Assembly: GCA_016711705.1 (NCBI GenBank)
Contig: JADJSK010000002.1
Coordinates: 310,001 to 374,000, forward strand
Reading direction: 5' to 3'
Length of the DNA: 64,000 bases
Source of the DNA: Candidatus Brachybacter algidus
GTDB taxonomy: Bacteria > Bacteroidota > Bacteroidia > Chitinophagales > Saprospiraceae
The notes below the pieces were generated by a model. That model was given only the letters and a program-made list of their open reading frames with translations. It did not search any database and was not told the origin of the DNA. The translations under genes were made by a program, and so were the position numbers. Positions 1-7,792 of this stretch are shown one piece after another (the first letter of the stretch is position 1; every line of letters begins with the position of its first letter).

Positions 1-77
1 CCCATTAACCATTACCCATTACCCATTACCCATTACCCATTACCCATTACCCATTACCCATTACCCATTACCCATTA
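1..77. repeat. Heptamer tandem array (CCCATTA)n
   Basis: About ten copies of a 7-bp unit, with one altered copy near the left edge. It continues to the window boundary, so its full length is unknown. Read on the minus strand the unit is TAATGGG and carries a TAA, and it lies about 45 bp beyond the stop of the minus-strand gene to its right. It belongs to the same class of short arrays found at many gene ends in this window. Confidence 0.95.
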
Positions 78-122
78 TAAAATTTCTAAATCAGCTCCGT
101 AAATTCAGTGTACAAATTCCTG

Positions 123-1028
123 CTACTCCACCTTCTTCAAATCCTTTTCTACAATCGGCCATTTTAAGATCGCAGATTCTTTTTTAGCATGAAATTCTGC
201 GCTTTTAGTTTTACCGGCCTCTGCAGCGGCATCAATTAGTTCGCCAGCTTTGGTTTGTGTCTCTCCTTGAATTTCTCTACTTAAATCTGTATAAATTTTA
301 CGTTCGTCTTTTTTGTGCTCTTCTTCATGAGCATTCAGACTGGCATATACTTTATCCCATGCTGCAATGATCCGAGTTTTATAATCCTTTTCTTTTTCAT
401 CTTTTTCTCCAGCGATCGAGGCTTTGATTGTGGAGTATTCTGTCCATCGTGGCATAGTTTTGACTATCTTGACGGTGAATGTCGTTGAAACAGTCTTTTT
501 ATCAGCGTTTTCAACAAAGTTGATGTTGGCAGGAACAACAGGCAGAATACCTCCAGATTCTGTCTTATTCGACAGCTGAGCCACTATCTCATCGTATGTG
601 CCACTATAATCAATAAATTTATTGTCGTCAATTACGGTGATTATTCCACCTTTAACTTTTGGGCTTTCATCTTTGGGTTCTTCCTTTGTTTCTGGTTCAT
701 CTCTTTGAATAGGTTTTGTGCTATCGGCTTTTAATTGAAAGGGTGGTGAGTGAAAGCGGTTATTTTCCTTTTTATTGCTCTCATCCGCACTTCCACCGGA
801 ATCCATTATATGGTCTCCAAGACCAGGAAGCAGGTCGCTTTTCTTTTCTGATTCCCCTTCTGCCTTTTTTTGGATTGGTTGAGTGGTTACATTTGTGATC
901 AAATTAAACACAGCAGCTTTTCTCTGCACGGTGACATTATTCTCTTGAACAAGATCATTTGAGGCATTGTCATAAGCTGCATTTATAACTGATTTTTCAG
1001 AATGGTCCGCTTCCTTAATGTAACTCAT
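123..1028 (-). CDS. DUF922-like putative zinc-protease-fold protein with eCIS-cargo-like N terminus
   Basis: The 301-aa protein has no signal peptide. Residues 1-125 are low complexity, with Gln/Lys-rich signatures (VQRKA near 34, PIQKKAEG near 51, PFQLKADSTKPIQRD near 96) that resemble the leaders of DUF4157-type cargo of extracellular contractile injection systems; this is a resemblance recalled from the family, not a search result. The C-terminal half has Trp224 followed by a His-Glu-Glu-Glu-His motif at 234-238 and a later His270. This is the layout of DUF922, a family predicted to contain zinc-dependent proteases. No eCIS structural gene lies in the window. The protein may be an effector or an ordinary cytoplasmic protease-like protein. 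Substrate unknown. Confidence 0.6.
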   Translation of the reverse strand: MSYIKEADHSEKSVINAAYDNASNDLVQENNVTVQRKAAVFNLITNVTTQPIQKKAEGESEKKSDLLPGLGDHIMDSGGSADESNKKENNRFHSPPFQLKADSTKPIQRDEPETKEEPKDESPKVKGGIITVIDDNKFIDYSGTYDEIVAQLSNKTESGGILPVVPANINFVENADKKTVSTTFTVKIVKTMPRWTEYSTIKASIAGEKDEKEKDYKTRIIAAWDKVYASLNAHEEEHKKDERKIYTDLSREIQGETQTKAGELIDAAAEAGKTKSAEFHAKKESAILKWPIVEKDLKKVE

Positions 1029-1256
1029 GATTTAAATTGTGTCCACATATTCAACAGATTTCTATGATGACTTTTGAATAGAATTTTCGGATAATATTTT
1101 AGTTCTATCTCTGCACTTCTCAAGAACATTTTGTGTTAATATCACCATTATTCACATTATATTGAGTGTCTCAATTATTGAGGATGTTACCGGGTAACTT
1201 CATCCTAATTTCAATACATAGAGGATGTATTTTACTTGAAAAGCGTTGGTTAAACG

Positions 1257-1294
1257 CAAAAAAAATCCAAACACACAGACTTGTATGTTTGGAT
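1257..1294 (-). terminator. Rho-independent terminator of the response-regulator gene
   Basis: An inverted repeat pairs ATCCAAACA (1265-1273) with TGTTTGGAT (1286-1294). Read on the minus strand it is followed by a run of about eight T. It lies just past the stop of the minus-strand response-regulator gene, as expected for its terminator. Confidence 0.75.
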
Positions 1295-1318
1295 ATGTAA
1301 TTTTTCTATGAAGTAATG

Positions 1319-2035
1319 CTATACGGGTTCCTTCACTAACAACTGAAATCCATTTCCATGAATGTTCACGATCTCGATGTTTTCATCTTTTTTAAGATAT
1401 TTTCTTAGTTTAGTGACAAATACATCCATACTGCGCGCAGTGAAATAATTGTCCTCACCCCATATCTTGGTTAATGCATCTGATCGCTGAAGTACAAAAT
1501 TTTGTTTTTGACAGAACATTTTTAACAACATTGCTTCCTTTGGAGAGAGTTTCTCCTCATCGCCTATTTCTGGTGTATAAGTAAGAATGCGCAATGGAAA
1601 ATTGAATTCATATTTTCCAATTGTATAATCTGTAATTTCGTCGGCGACATCCACTTTGGGTGCACTTCTTTTTAATAGGGCTTGTATTCTTAGCAATAAT
1701 TCTTCAGAAGAAAAAGGCTTTGTCATATAATCATCTGCTCCAACTTTGAAACCCTGGATGATGTCTTCTTTCATGTTTTTAGCAGTGAGAAAGATGATGG
1801 GCAGTTCCTTATCCTTTTCCCTAATTTCCTTTGCTAATGTCAACCCGTCTTTTCTGGGCATCATGACATCAAATATACCAAGATCATACTTCGCTTTACG
1901 ATAATATTCCATGCCAGAGACACCATCCTTGGCTAGTTCTACCTCATAGTCATTCATCTCCAGATAACTTTTTAATACATCCCCAAAATTCTGATCATCC
2001 TCAACTAATAATATCCTTTGTGCACTTGAACCCAT
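1319..2035 (-). CDS. OmpR/PhoB-type response regulator (RprY-like)
   Basis: A 238-aa DNA-binding response regulator. The receiver domain (about 6-120) has the acidic pair VEDD, phospho-acceptor Asp56 within FDVMMP, the Thr of FLTAK and Lys106 in TKPFS. The C-terminal winged helix (about 138-235) matches the Trans_reg_C family. The receiver closely resembles Bacteroidota RprY. The kinase gene lies 47 bp upstream on the same strand, so the two are probably co-transcribed, kinase first. The signal and target genes are not evident from sequence. Confidence 0.93.
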   Translation of the reverse strand: MGSSAQRILLVEDDQNFGDVLKSYLEMNDYEVELAKDGVSGMEYYRKAKYDLGIFDVMMPRKDGLTLAKEIREKDKELPIIFLTAKNMKEDIIQGFKVGADDYMTKPFSSEELLLRIQALLKRSAPKVDVADEITDYTIGKYEFNFPLRILTYTPEIGDEEKLSPKEAMLLKMFCQKQNFVLQRSDALTKIWGEDNYFTARSMDVFVTKLRKYLKKDENIEIVNIHGNGFQLLVKEPV

Positions 2036-2082
2036 TCTTCTAAATTTTAACTTTTGTTAAGAGTATTTACATTTAACGTATT

Positions 2083-3450
2083 TTAATCGTCGTTTTGTTG
2101 CTTGTAAGGAAAAGAAAGTGTAAAAGTACTTCCTTTGCCTAGTTCTGTCTTGACATCTACACTTCCTTTATGAGCTGCCATCATGGCCTTTACATAACTT
2201 AAACCTAATCCGAAACCCTTGACGTCATGCAGGTTTCCGCTGGTTGCCCTATAAAATTTATCAAATATATGTTTTTTCTGATCTTTAGACATTCCAATAC
2301 CTTTATCTGATACAATAATATCTATACCTTCAGCAGTATTTTTAGTAGTTACGGTAAGTTCCGGATACTCAGGAGAGTATTTATTAGCATTGTCAAGTAG
2401 ATTATGAACCATACTTGATATATGAGTGACGTCGCCTTGAATTACGTCTGGATCTGCTTCATAGAAGGTTTCAATGTAACCATTTTTCTGTTCTACCTGA
2501 AGGTTTATATGCTCCACAGCTGTTTTTATGATATCATGGAGGTGTAGATCAGAAATATTTAATTTCAGTTTCTGACGATCGATCAGTGCCATCTGCAAAA
2601 CCTTCTCCACTTGATTCAGCATTCTATTGTTCTCCTGTTTTATAATTCCCAGGAAGCGCATGATCTTATCCGGGTTCGATATGATATTGACATTCTTTAT
2701 ACTATCTGTGGCTAGCGAAATAGTGGCGATGGGTGTTTTAAATTCATGGGTCATATTATTGATGAAATCAGTCTTCATATTGGACAATTTCTTTTGTCTC
2801 AATATCTCATAAATAGTAAATATAAAAGTGAAAAGAATGATTGCTGTGAATATTGCCGAACTGATAATGATCCACCAAATCGGTTCAAAGTAAGACCTAT
2901 TTGGAAAATAGATCATGAGCAGCCCATGTTCCAGACTTCCGCTATCGTTGAATATCGAAACTTTAAAATTAGTGTTAAATAAGCCCTTGTCCATTGAGCT
3001 GTGATATACGTTTTTATTGAAGCTTTCTACTGCATAATAACCGTTTAGAATAACAAAACTCTTAGCTGTCAGTGAATAGACGCCGTATGTAAATTCATCC
3101 TTAATGTCCTTATCGGCAAGACCGACCTTTATAAAGTTGTTTAGTTGATTTACTTTAATTCGTTCTGCAAGGCTAGTCTCATTGAACATACGACGAAGAC
3201 TTTCATATTCAAATTCATCGGCCATAGTCTGACTGCTGGATTTAGACCCAAATGTCTGCTGGTAAATCCTAAATCTTTCTGCATTCCTTAATTGATCGGC
3301 CACTTTATTGAGCACATCGAATACATCTGTTTTGAATTTATCTTCAGAAGTTTTGATGGCACTGGCTATCCAATAATATTGAATGGCACCTAGCCCTATG
3401 AGTGCAATACTCATAAGGGTGATCAATAACCATATCATCCGTCTGCTCAT
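2083..3450 (-). CDS. Sensor histidine kinase (RprX-like)
   Basis: A 455-aa membrane kinase partnered with the adjacent response regulator. Two transmembrane helices (about 6-29 and 191-213) enclose a periplasmic sensor region of about 160 residues with no recognised domain. The HisKA segment carries the phospho-acceptor His235 in NNMTHEFKTP, followed by an HATPase_c domain with N box NLLDNANKYSP and glycine motifs DKGIGM and GFGLGLSYV. Size and order are normal for the family. It autophosphorylates and passes phosphate to the regulator (family knowledge); the stimulus is unknown. Confidence 0.93.
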   Translation of the reverse strand: MSRRMIWLLITLMSIALIGLGAIQYYWIASAIKTSEDKFKTDVFDVLNKVADQLRNAERFRIYQQTFGSKSSSQTMADEFEYESLRRMFNETSLAERIKVNQLNNFIKVGLADKDIKDEFTYGVYSLTAKSFVILNGYYAVESFNKNVYHSSMDKGLFNTNFKVSIFNDSGSLEHGLLMIYFPNRSYFEPIWWIIISSAIFTAIILFTFIFTIYEILRQKKLSNMKTDFINNMTHEFKTPIATISLATDSIKNVNIISNPDKIMRFLGIIKQENNRMLNQVEKVLQMALIDRQKLKLNISDLHLHDIIKTAVEHINLQVEQKNGYIETFYEADPDVIQGDVTHISSMVHNLLDNANKYSPEYPELTVTTKNTAEGIDIIVSDKGIGMSKDQKKHIFDKFYRATSGNLHDVKGFGLGLSYVKAMMAAHKGSVDVKTELGKGSTFTLSFPYKQQNDD

Positions 3451-3929
3451 GGAGTAAAAGTATAAAAATTAAATTGGCAAGGCATTATTTCTATATAACC
3501 GGCAACGACTTTATCCAAACTAAATATTTAAACGAATTAGCAAGTAAAGGTTTAATTTTTAAATGATAATGTTTTCTTAAAATAAATCACCTCATTTTAG
3601 ACATCATAATATTAGCAATTTTTAGGTGACTCAAGTTTCGGTAGGCAAATTTTTAACTTTGAAAATTAAATTAAAAAATTAAAAAAATTTTGGGGGGGGG
3701 TAGCCGGCCCCCCCGGGGGGGGGGGGGGGGGGGGCGGGGGCGGGGGGGGGGGGGGGGGGGGGTAGATTTTATTGCTTCCATCAATAACTGAATTTTCTTT
3801 TAACCCTAAAGTAAGAAAAAATATGAATCAATTAACTAAACTCCATCTAACATCTAACACCAGCCTTCTGCCTTTGTTTCTTAACTGCCGAAAGTTGAGT
3901 TAGTTGATAAAGGATAGTCAGAAACTTTA
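3451..3929. other. Gene-free AT-rich stretch interrupted by a poly-G/C tract
   Basis: There is no credible ORF or RNA between the kinase start and the paaE control region. The flanks are strongly AT-rich, but 3692-3762 is almost pure G with a short C block, giving a G9...C7G20+ foldback. The tract is far outside local base composition. It may be an assembly or base-calling artefact (two-colour chemistry reports no signal as G) or a true homopolymer. A gene should not be inferred here. Confidence 0.8.
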
Positions 3930-4005
3930 GTTAGCAATTACTTTATTTAATTAAAACAAAGTAAACTAACAGATGTTCGTTAAATATTATATTTAACTAT
4001 ATTTG
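3930..4005 (+). promoter_or_regulatory. Candidate paaE promoter and operator
   Basis: TATATTTG at 3998-4005 fits the Bacteroidota -7 consensus TAnnTTTG and lies 16 bp before the paaE start. Upstream is an interrupted inverted repeat: GTTAG (3930-3934) and TTACTTT (3938-3944) mirror AAAGTAA (3958-3964) and CTAAC (3966-3970). A palindrome directly before a promoter is a reasonable site for the TetR-family regulator encoded after paaE, but binding is inferred only. Confidence 0.45.
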
Positions 4006-4021
4006 CAAAAAAATCATAAAC

Positions 4022-5083
4022 GTGAGTTATCAATTTTATCCATTGACAGTAGATTATCTTCATAAAGAAACGGAGGATAGCGTCATAATTGGATTTAACA
4101 CAAATGGAGCAGCTAATTTTAAATTCGTCGCGGGTCAAAATATTACCATTAAATTATTTCATGAAGGGGAAGAGCTACGTCGGACTTATTCCATATGTAC
4201 GAGCCCTTCAGAAGGACGACTTCAGATAGGAGTGCGGGCCATTAAGGATGGTATTTTTTCACATTTTGCACTCAATAAGTTAAAAGTGGGAGATGTGCTT
4301 GAAGTAATGCCGCCCATTGGCAATTTTGTTGTCAATAATAAAGAGGCTGCATCCGGTCAGTTTGTTTTTTTTGCCACAGGAAGTGGTATTACACCTGTTA
4401 TTTCTATGATAAAGGAAAAGCTTGAAAGTGACCCGAATGCTCAATGTTTATTGTTCTACAGCAATAAGAACATTGGTTCTATGATGTTCAGAGATGAGTT
4501 AGATGGTTTGAAAAATAAAAATCTAACAAGGTTCCAGGTAGTTAATATTTTCAGCAGAGAGCAACTAGACAATGAGCTGTTCTACGGAAGAATGTCTTCC
4601 CAGAAATGTAATTCATTGATCGACCAGTTCATTAATGAACCAAAGTTGGCACAATATTTTATTTGTGGACCTGAAGATCTTACCTTGGTAATTAAAGACC
4701 TATTACTACAGACTTACGGTATACCTGCACCACAAGTTCATTTTGAATTGTTCCATACCGGAGCCATCAAGGCAGTTGAACAGGCAACTGTTTCGACTAC
4801 AGGACTAGCTAAAGTGACAGTTCGTCTGGATGGGAAGGAGACCACATTCGATCTGGCATATGATAAGCAAAGCATATTGGATGCGGGTATAAAAAATGGC
4901 CTTGATCTTCCATATGCTTGTAAGGGTGGCGTATGCAGTACGTGTAAAGCGCATTTGGGAAGAGGAAAAGTGCATATGGACCTAAACTATTCATTGGAGG
5001 AGGACGAATTGCAGGATGGATTTATATTGACTTGTCAATCACATCCAAGAGAAGATGAGCTGTTTGTTGATTACGATTATTGA
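4022..5083 (+). CDS. paaE: Phenylacetyl-CoA 1,2-epoxidase reductase subunit PaaE
   Basis: A 353-aa iron-sulfur flavoprotein that passes electrons from NAD(P)H to the PaaABC(D) diiron epoxidase. The N-terminal FAD domain has RTYS at 54-57, the nucleotide domain has GSGITP from 120, and the C-terminal plant-type 2Fe-2S domain has Cys300, Cys305, Cys308 and Cys338. Length and order match the family. The start is GTG; no upstream ATG fits, and the protein aligns from its first residues. It is the first gene of the paa cluster but is separated from paaA by a TetR gene. A heptamer array begins 1 bp after its TGA stop. Confidence 0.95.
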   Translation: MSYQFYPLTVDYLHKETEDSVIIGFNTNGAANFKFVAGQNITIKLFHEGEELRRTYSICTSPSEGRLQIGVRAIKDGIFSHFALNKLKVGDVLEVMPPIGNFVVNNKEAASGQFVFFATGSGITPVISMIKEKLESDPNAQCLLFYSNKNIGSMMFRDELDGLKNKNLTRFQVVNIFSREQLDNELFYGRMSSQKCNSLIDQFINEPKLAQYFICGPEDLTLVIKDLLLQTYGIPAPQVHFELFHTGAIKAVEQATVSTTGLAKVTVRLDGKETTFDLAYDKQSILDAGIKNGLDLPYACKGGVCSTCKAHLGRGKVHMDLNYSLEEDELQDGFILTCQSHPREDELFVDYDY

Positions 5084-5084
5084 T

Positions 5085-5117
5085 GTCAGTGGTCAGTGGT
5101 CAGTGGTCAGTGGTCAG
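5085..5117. repeat. Heptamer array (GTCAGTG)n at the paaE stop
   Basis: About 4.7 exact copies of a 7-bp unit begin 1 bp after the paaE TGA. The reverse complement of the same unit forms the longer arrays before paaC and after paaD. Confidence 0.95.
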
Positions 5118-5214
5118 AAACTAGAAATAAAGTGTAAAGGATGCTAAAATTAAAATTTAAGACAGGAACTTTTCAAAAGAAAAATAACTAAGCCTAAAGC
5201 TTAAACCCAACCAA

Positions 5215-5778
5215 ATGAACCGAAGAGACCACATACTTTCAGAGGCAGCCAAGATCATCAAAGCTCATGGTTATGCCGGAGCAACGATGCGAGATATAGC
5301 TGAGGCTGTTGGCGTGGAGGTTAGCAGCCTATACAACCATATTTCTTCCAAACAGGAAATTCTTTCATCTATTTGTTTCTCTATTGGGCAGGAATATATT
5401 GAAGGGTTGACAATCCTATTGAACAATAAACTTTCTTACAAGAAGCAACTCAAAGGCATCATTCATCTGCATGTTGATTTGGCAGCTAAGCATCAGGCGA
5501 GTATGCAGGTATTTGAGGAAGAGTGGAAGCACTTGAAAGATGGGGAGATGGAGCACTTTAAAGAAATGCGCCAAAATTATGAAAATAAATTATTAGTCTT
5601 CTTTCAACAAGGTATTGAATCGCGCAAGTTCAAGTCCATTGATCAGAAAGTATTATTGTACCACTTTCTATCCTCATTAAAATGGTTGAATTTCTATTTT
5701 AAAGAAAATAAAACATTGGATATTGATCTATTAAAAAAGCAAGTCAATCAGTTGATATGCAATGGATTAATACTATAA
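5215..5778 (+). CDS. TetR/AcrR-family regulator, probable paa regulator
   Basis: A 187-aa protein. Residues 1-50 form the TetR helix-turn-helix (GATMRDIAEAVGVEVSSLYNH), followed by a helical ligand domain of ordinary length. Its position between paaE and paaA suggests a PaaR-type repressor responding to phenylacetyl-CoA, by analogy with other bacteria. The sequence itself does not show the ligand. The inverted repeat upstream of paaE is a candidate operator. The stop lies in a two-copy 7-bp repeat (ACTATAA/ACTATTA). Confidence 0.85.
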   Translation: MNRRDHILSEAAKIIKAHGYAGATMRDIAEAVGVEVSSLYNHISSKQEILSSICFSIGQEYIEGLTILLNNKLSYKKQLKGIIHLHVDLAAKHQASMQVFEEEWKHLKDGEMEHFKEMRQNYENKLLVFFQQGIESRKFKSIDQKVLLYHFLSSLKWLNFYFKENKTLDIDLLKKQVNQLICNGLIL

Positions 5779-5830
5779 ACTATTAATGCCGAACAACTGT
5801 TAGTTAATAATAATTTTAAATCGAAGCATC

Positions 5831-6775
5831 ATGAATGAATTAGAGATTAAATTTGAAGCACGCATAGCAAAGGACGAGAAGATTGAGCCTAATGATTATA
5901 TGCCGGATCAGTATCGGAAGACTTTAATTCGACAGATTGCACAACATGCGCATTCAGAATTGGTGGGAATGTTGCCTGAGGGAAATTGGATTACGCGCGC
6001 ACCATCACTGAAAAGAAAAGCTATTTTACTTGCCAAAGTACAGGATGAAGCGGGTCACGGACTTTATCTTTATAGTGCTTGCGAAACGCTGGGCGTGGAG
6101 CGGGATGATTTATTCGAGCAATTACATGACGGCAGAGCTAAATATTCAAGTATTTTTAATTACCCTACACTTACCTGGGCGGACATGGGCGCAGTTGGTT
6201 GGTTGGTAGATGGAGCTGCTATCATGAATCAAGTGCCTCTTTGCAGAGCATCTTATGGCCCTTATGCCAGAGCGATGGTGCGCGTCTGCAAGGAAGAATC
6301 CTTTCATCAGCGTCAAGGCTTTGAAATAATGCTTACACTATCCAAGGGTTCTGCTGAACAAAAAGCTATGGCTCAAGATGCGCTGAACAGATGGTGGTGG
6401 CCATCTCTTATGATGTTTGGCCCGGAAGATAAGGACTCTACACATACAGAACAAAGTATGCGTTGGAAGATTAAACGATTTAGTAACGATGAACTTCGTC
6501 AACGTTTCGTAGACATGACAAAACCACAGGCTGATCTTTTAGGTTTGACAATTCCTGATCCAGATCTGAAGTGGAACGAAGAAAAACAAGGTTACGATTT
6601 TGGAGAGATAGACTGGGAAGAATTCTGGCAAGTCGTCAAAGGCAACGGTCCATGTAATGAAGAGCGTGTAGAGGCAAGGAGAAAGGCATGGGATGACGGA
6701 CAGTGGGTGAGGGAAGCTGCGATGGCGCACGCTGTTAAAATGAATAATTTACATTTTACAATGAATAATGAATAA
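5831..6775 (+). CDS. paaA: Phenylacetyl-CoA 1,2-epoxidase catalytic subunit PaaA
   Basis: A 314-aa ferritin-like diiron oxygenase subunit that epoxidizes the ring of phenylacetyl-CoA. Carboxylate and histidine ligands are visible: Glu43, Glu73 with His76 (DEAGH), and Glu156 with His159 (EESFH). The protein starts at ATG with the usual PaaA N-terminal region. The extreme C terminus (MNNE) and the TAA stop come from a GAATAAT heptamer array that overlaps the gene end, so the natural C terminus may have been replaced. paaB follows only after a four-helix-bundle gene. Confidence 0.96.
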   Translation: MNELEIKFEARIAKDEKIEPNDYMPDQYRKTLIRQIAQHAHSELVGMLPEGNWITRAPSLKRKAILLAKVQDEAGHGLYLYSACETLGVERDDLFEQLHDGRAKYSSIFNYPTLTWADMGAVGWLVDGAAIMNQVPLCRASYGPYARAMVRVCKEESFHQRQGFEIMLTLSKGSAEQKAMAQDALNRWWWPSLMMFGPEDKDSTHTEQSMRWKIKRFSNDELRQRFVDMTKPQADLLGLTIPDPDLKWNEEKQGYDFGEIDWEEFWQVVKGNGPCNEERVEARRKAWDDGQWVREAAMAHAVKMNNLHFTMNNE

Positions 6776-6790
6776 TGAACAATGAATAAT
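6760..6790. repeat. Heptamer array (AATGAAT)n overlapping the paaA stop
   Basis: About four copies of AATGAAT/AATGAAC span the last codons and the TAA of paaA. The unit carries TGA and TAA. Its reverse complement forms the array on the other side of the downstream four-helix-bundle gene. Confidence 0.9.
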
Positions 6791-6885
6791 ATTGCGAAGA
6801 ATGGAAATTGTAAAGTAATTTGTTCTAAATTTCGCAGAAATAAATATTAAAAAAAAATAATATAAATAATAAAACTCAAATACCC

Positions 6886-7248
6886 ATGAAAGAGAATATT
6901 TTAATTGAGAAATCATATAATTTTTCTAAGGAAATAATAATGGTTTACAAAATTCTTACAACTGACAAAAAGGAATATGTCCTAAGTAGACAATTGCTAA
7001 AGAGTGGCACTTCTATTGGAGCTCTAATTAGAGAGGGGCAATATGGTCAGTCAAAACCTGATTTCATAAATAAGTTTTCGATTGCTTTAAAGGAGGCAAA
7101 TGAAACAGAATATTGGTTGATGTTAATGAAAGATACAGACTATGTCTCACCGCAATTATTTGAAAAATTAATTATACCATGTCAGGAATTATTAAAATTA
7201 CTAACAGCAAGCATCAATACAGCAAAAGCAAACTTAAATAGAAAATAA
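6886..7248 (+). CDS. Four-helix-bundle protein (23S rRNA-IVP/Avd-like family)
   Basis: A 120-aa all-helical protein with family hallmarks: an N-terminal helix, SRQLLKSGTSIGALIREGQ in the centre and KEANETEYWL in the third helix. The family is encoded in 23S rRNA intervening sequences and includes the Avd protein of diversity-generating retroelements; free-standing copies are common in Bacteroidota and their role is unknown. Here it interrupts the paaA-paaB order and is flanked by heptamer arrays in opposite orientation (GAATAAT before, ATTATTC after), suggesting insertion. No reverse transcriptase or template repeat is nearby. Confidence 0.85.
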   Translation: MKENILIEKSYNFSKEIIMVYKILTTDKKEYVLSRQLLKSGTSIGALIREGQYGQSKPDFINKFSIALKEANETEYWLMLMKDTDYVSPQLFEKLIIPCQELLKLLTASINTAKANLNRK

Positions 7249-7288
7249 AATAGCAATCAATGCCGAAATTATCAATATTCTACAAACC

Positions 7289-7322
7289 CAATTATTCATT
7301 ATTCATTATTCATTATTCATTC
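7289..7322. repeat. Heptamer array (ATTATTC)n before paaB
   Basis: Four to five copies of ATTATTC end 9 bp before the paaB ATG. They are the reverse complement of the array at the end of paaA, so the intervening four-helix-bundle gene sits between inverted arrays. Confidence 0.92.
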
Positions 7323-7330
7323 CTTACAAT

Positions 7331-7612
7331 ATGAGTACGTGGCCATTATACGAAGTCTTCATCCGAAGTAAAAACGGATTACAACACAAACACGTGGGAA
7401 GTCTCCATGCACCAGACGCATCAACTGCAATAGAAAATGCAAGAGATGTATACACGAGGCGAATGGAAGGAAATAGCATTTGGGTGGTGCCGTCCAAAGA
7501 AATTGTCGCTTCTGATCCGGAACAAAATGAAGAGTTTTTTGAGCCGGCAGAAAGTAAGATTTATCGACATCCGACATTTTATGATTTGCCGGATGAAGTG
7601 AAGCATATGTAG
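7331..7612 (+). CDS. paaB: Phenylacetyl-CoA 1,2-epoxidase subunit PaaB
   Basis: A 93-aa protein of the normal family length, with the expected N-terminal WPLYEVFIR segment and SIWVVPSKEI in the centre. PaaB is a small subunit of the epoxidase complex and is thought to help bridge the catalytic core to the reductase. Its neighbours are paaA upstream and paaC downstream, each separated by tandem arrays rather than by the tight spacing usual for paa operons. Confidence 0.95.
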   Translation: MSTWPLYEVFIRSKNGLQHKHVGSLHAPDASTAIENARDVYTRRMEGNSIWVVPSKEIVASDPEQNEEFFEPAESKIYRHPTFYDLPDEVKHM

Positions 7613-7670
7613 TCTTTAAAGAGCAAAGTATTATAGCAGATAGTAAAATAGTTCTAGAAGATATCTTTTT

Positions 7671-7790
7671 CTAACTTCTAACTTCTAACTTCTGACTTCT
7701 GACCACTGACCACTGACCACTGACCACTGACCACTGACCACTGACCACTGACCACTGACCACTAATTTCTAATTTCTAATTTCTAATTTT
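7671..7790. repeat. Composite heptamer array upstream of paaC
   Basis: Three blocks follow one another: TTCTAAC/TTCTGAC units, about nine exact TGACCAC units, then TTTCTAA units ending right at the paaC ATG. All have a 7-bp period. The block replaces any normal ribosome-binding sequence for paaC, so spacing to paaC can change by slippage. Confidence 0.95.
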
Positions 7791-7792
7791 CT

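Noticed and set aside
1..77. Telomere-like sequence because of the CCCATTA unit
   Set aside because: Many other 7-bp arrays with different units occur inside the window; nothing indicates a linear chromosome end.
6886..7248. Avd protein of a diversity-generating retroelement
   Set aside because: No reverse transcriptase, template repeat or variable repeat is visible in the window.
7671..7790. CRISPR-like array
   Set aside because: Units are 7 bp without spacers and no cas gene is present; it is a simple tandem array.
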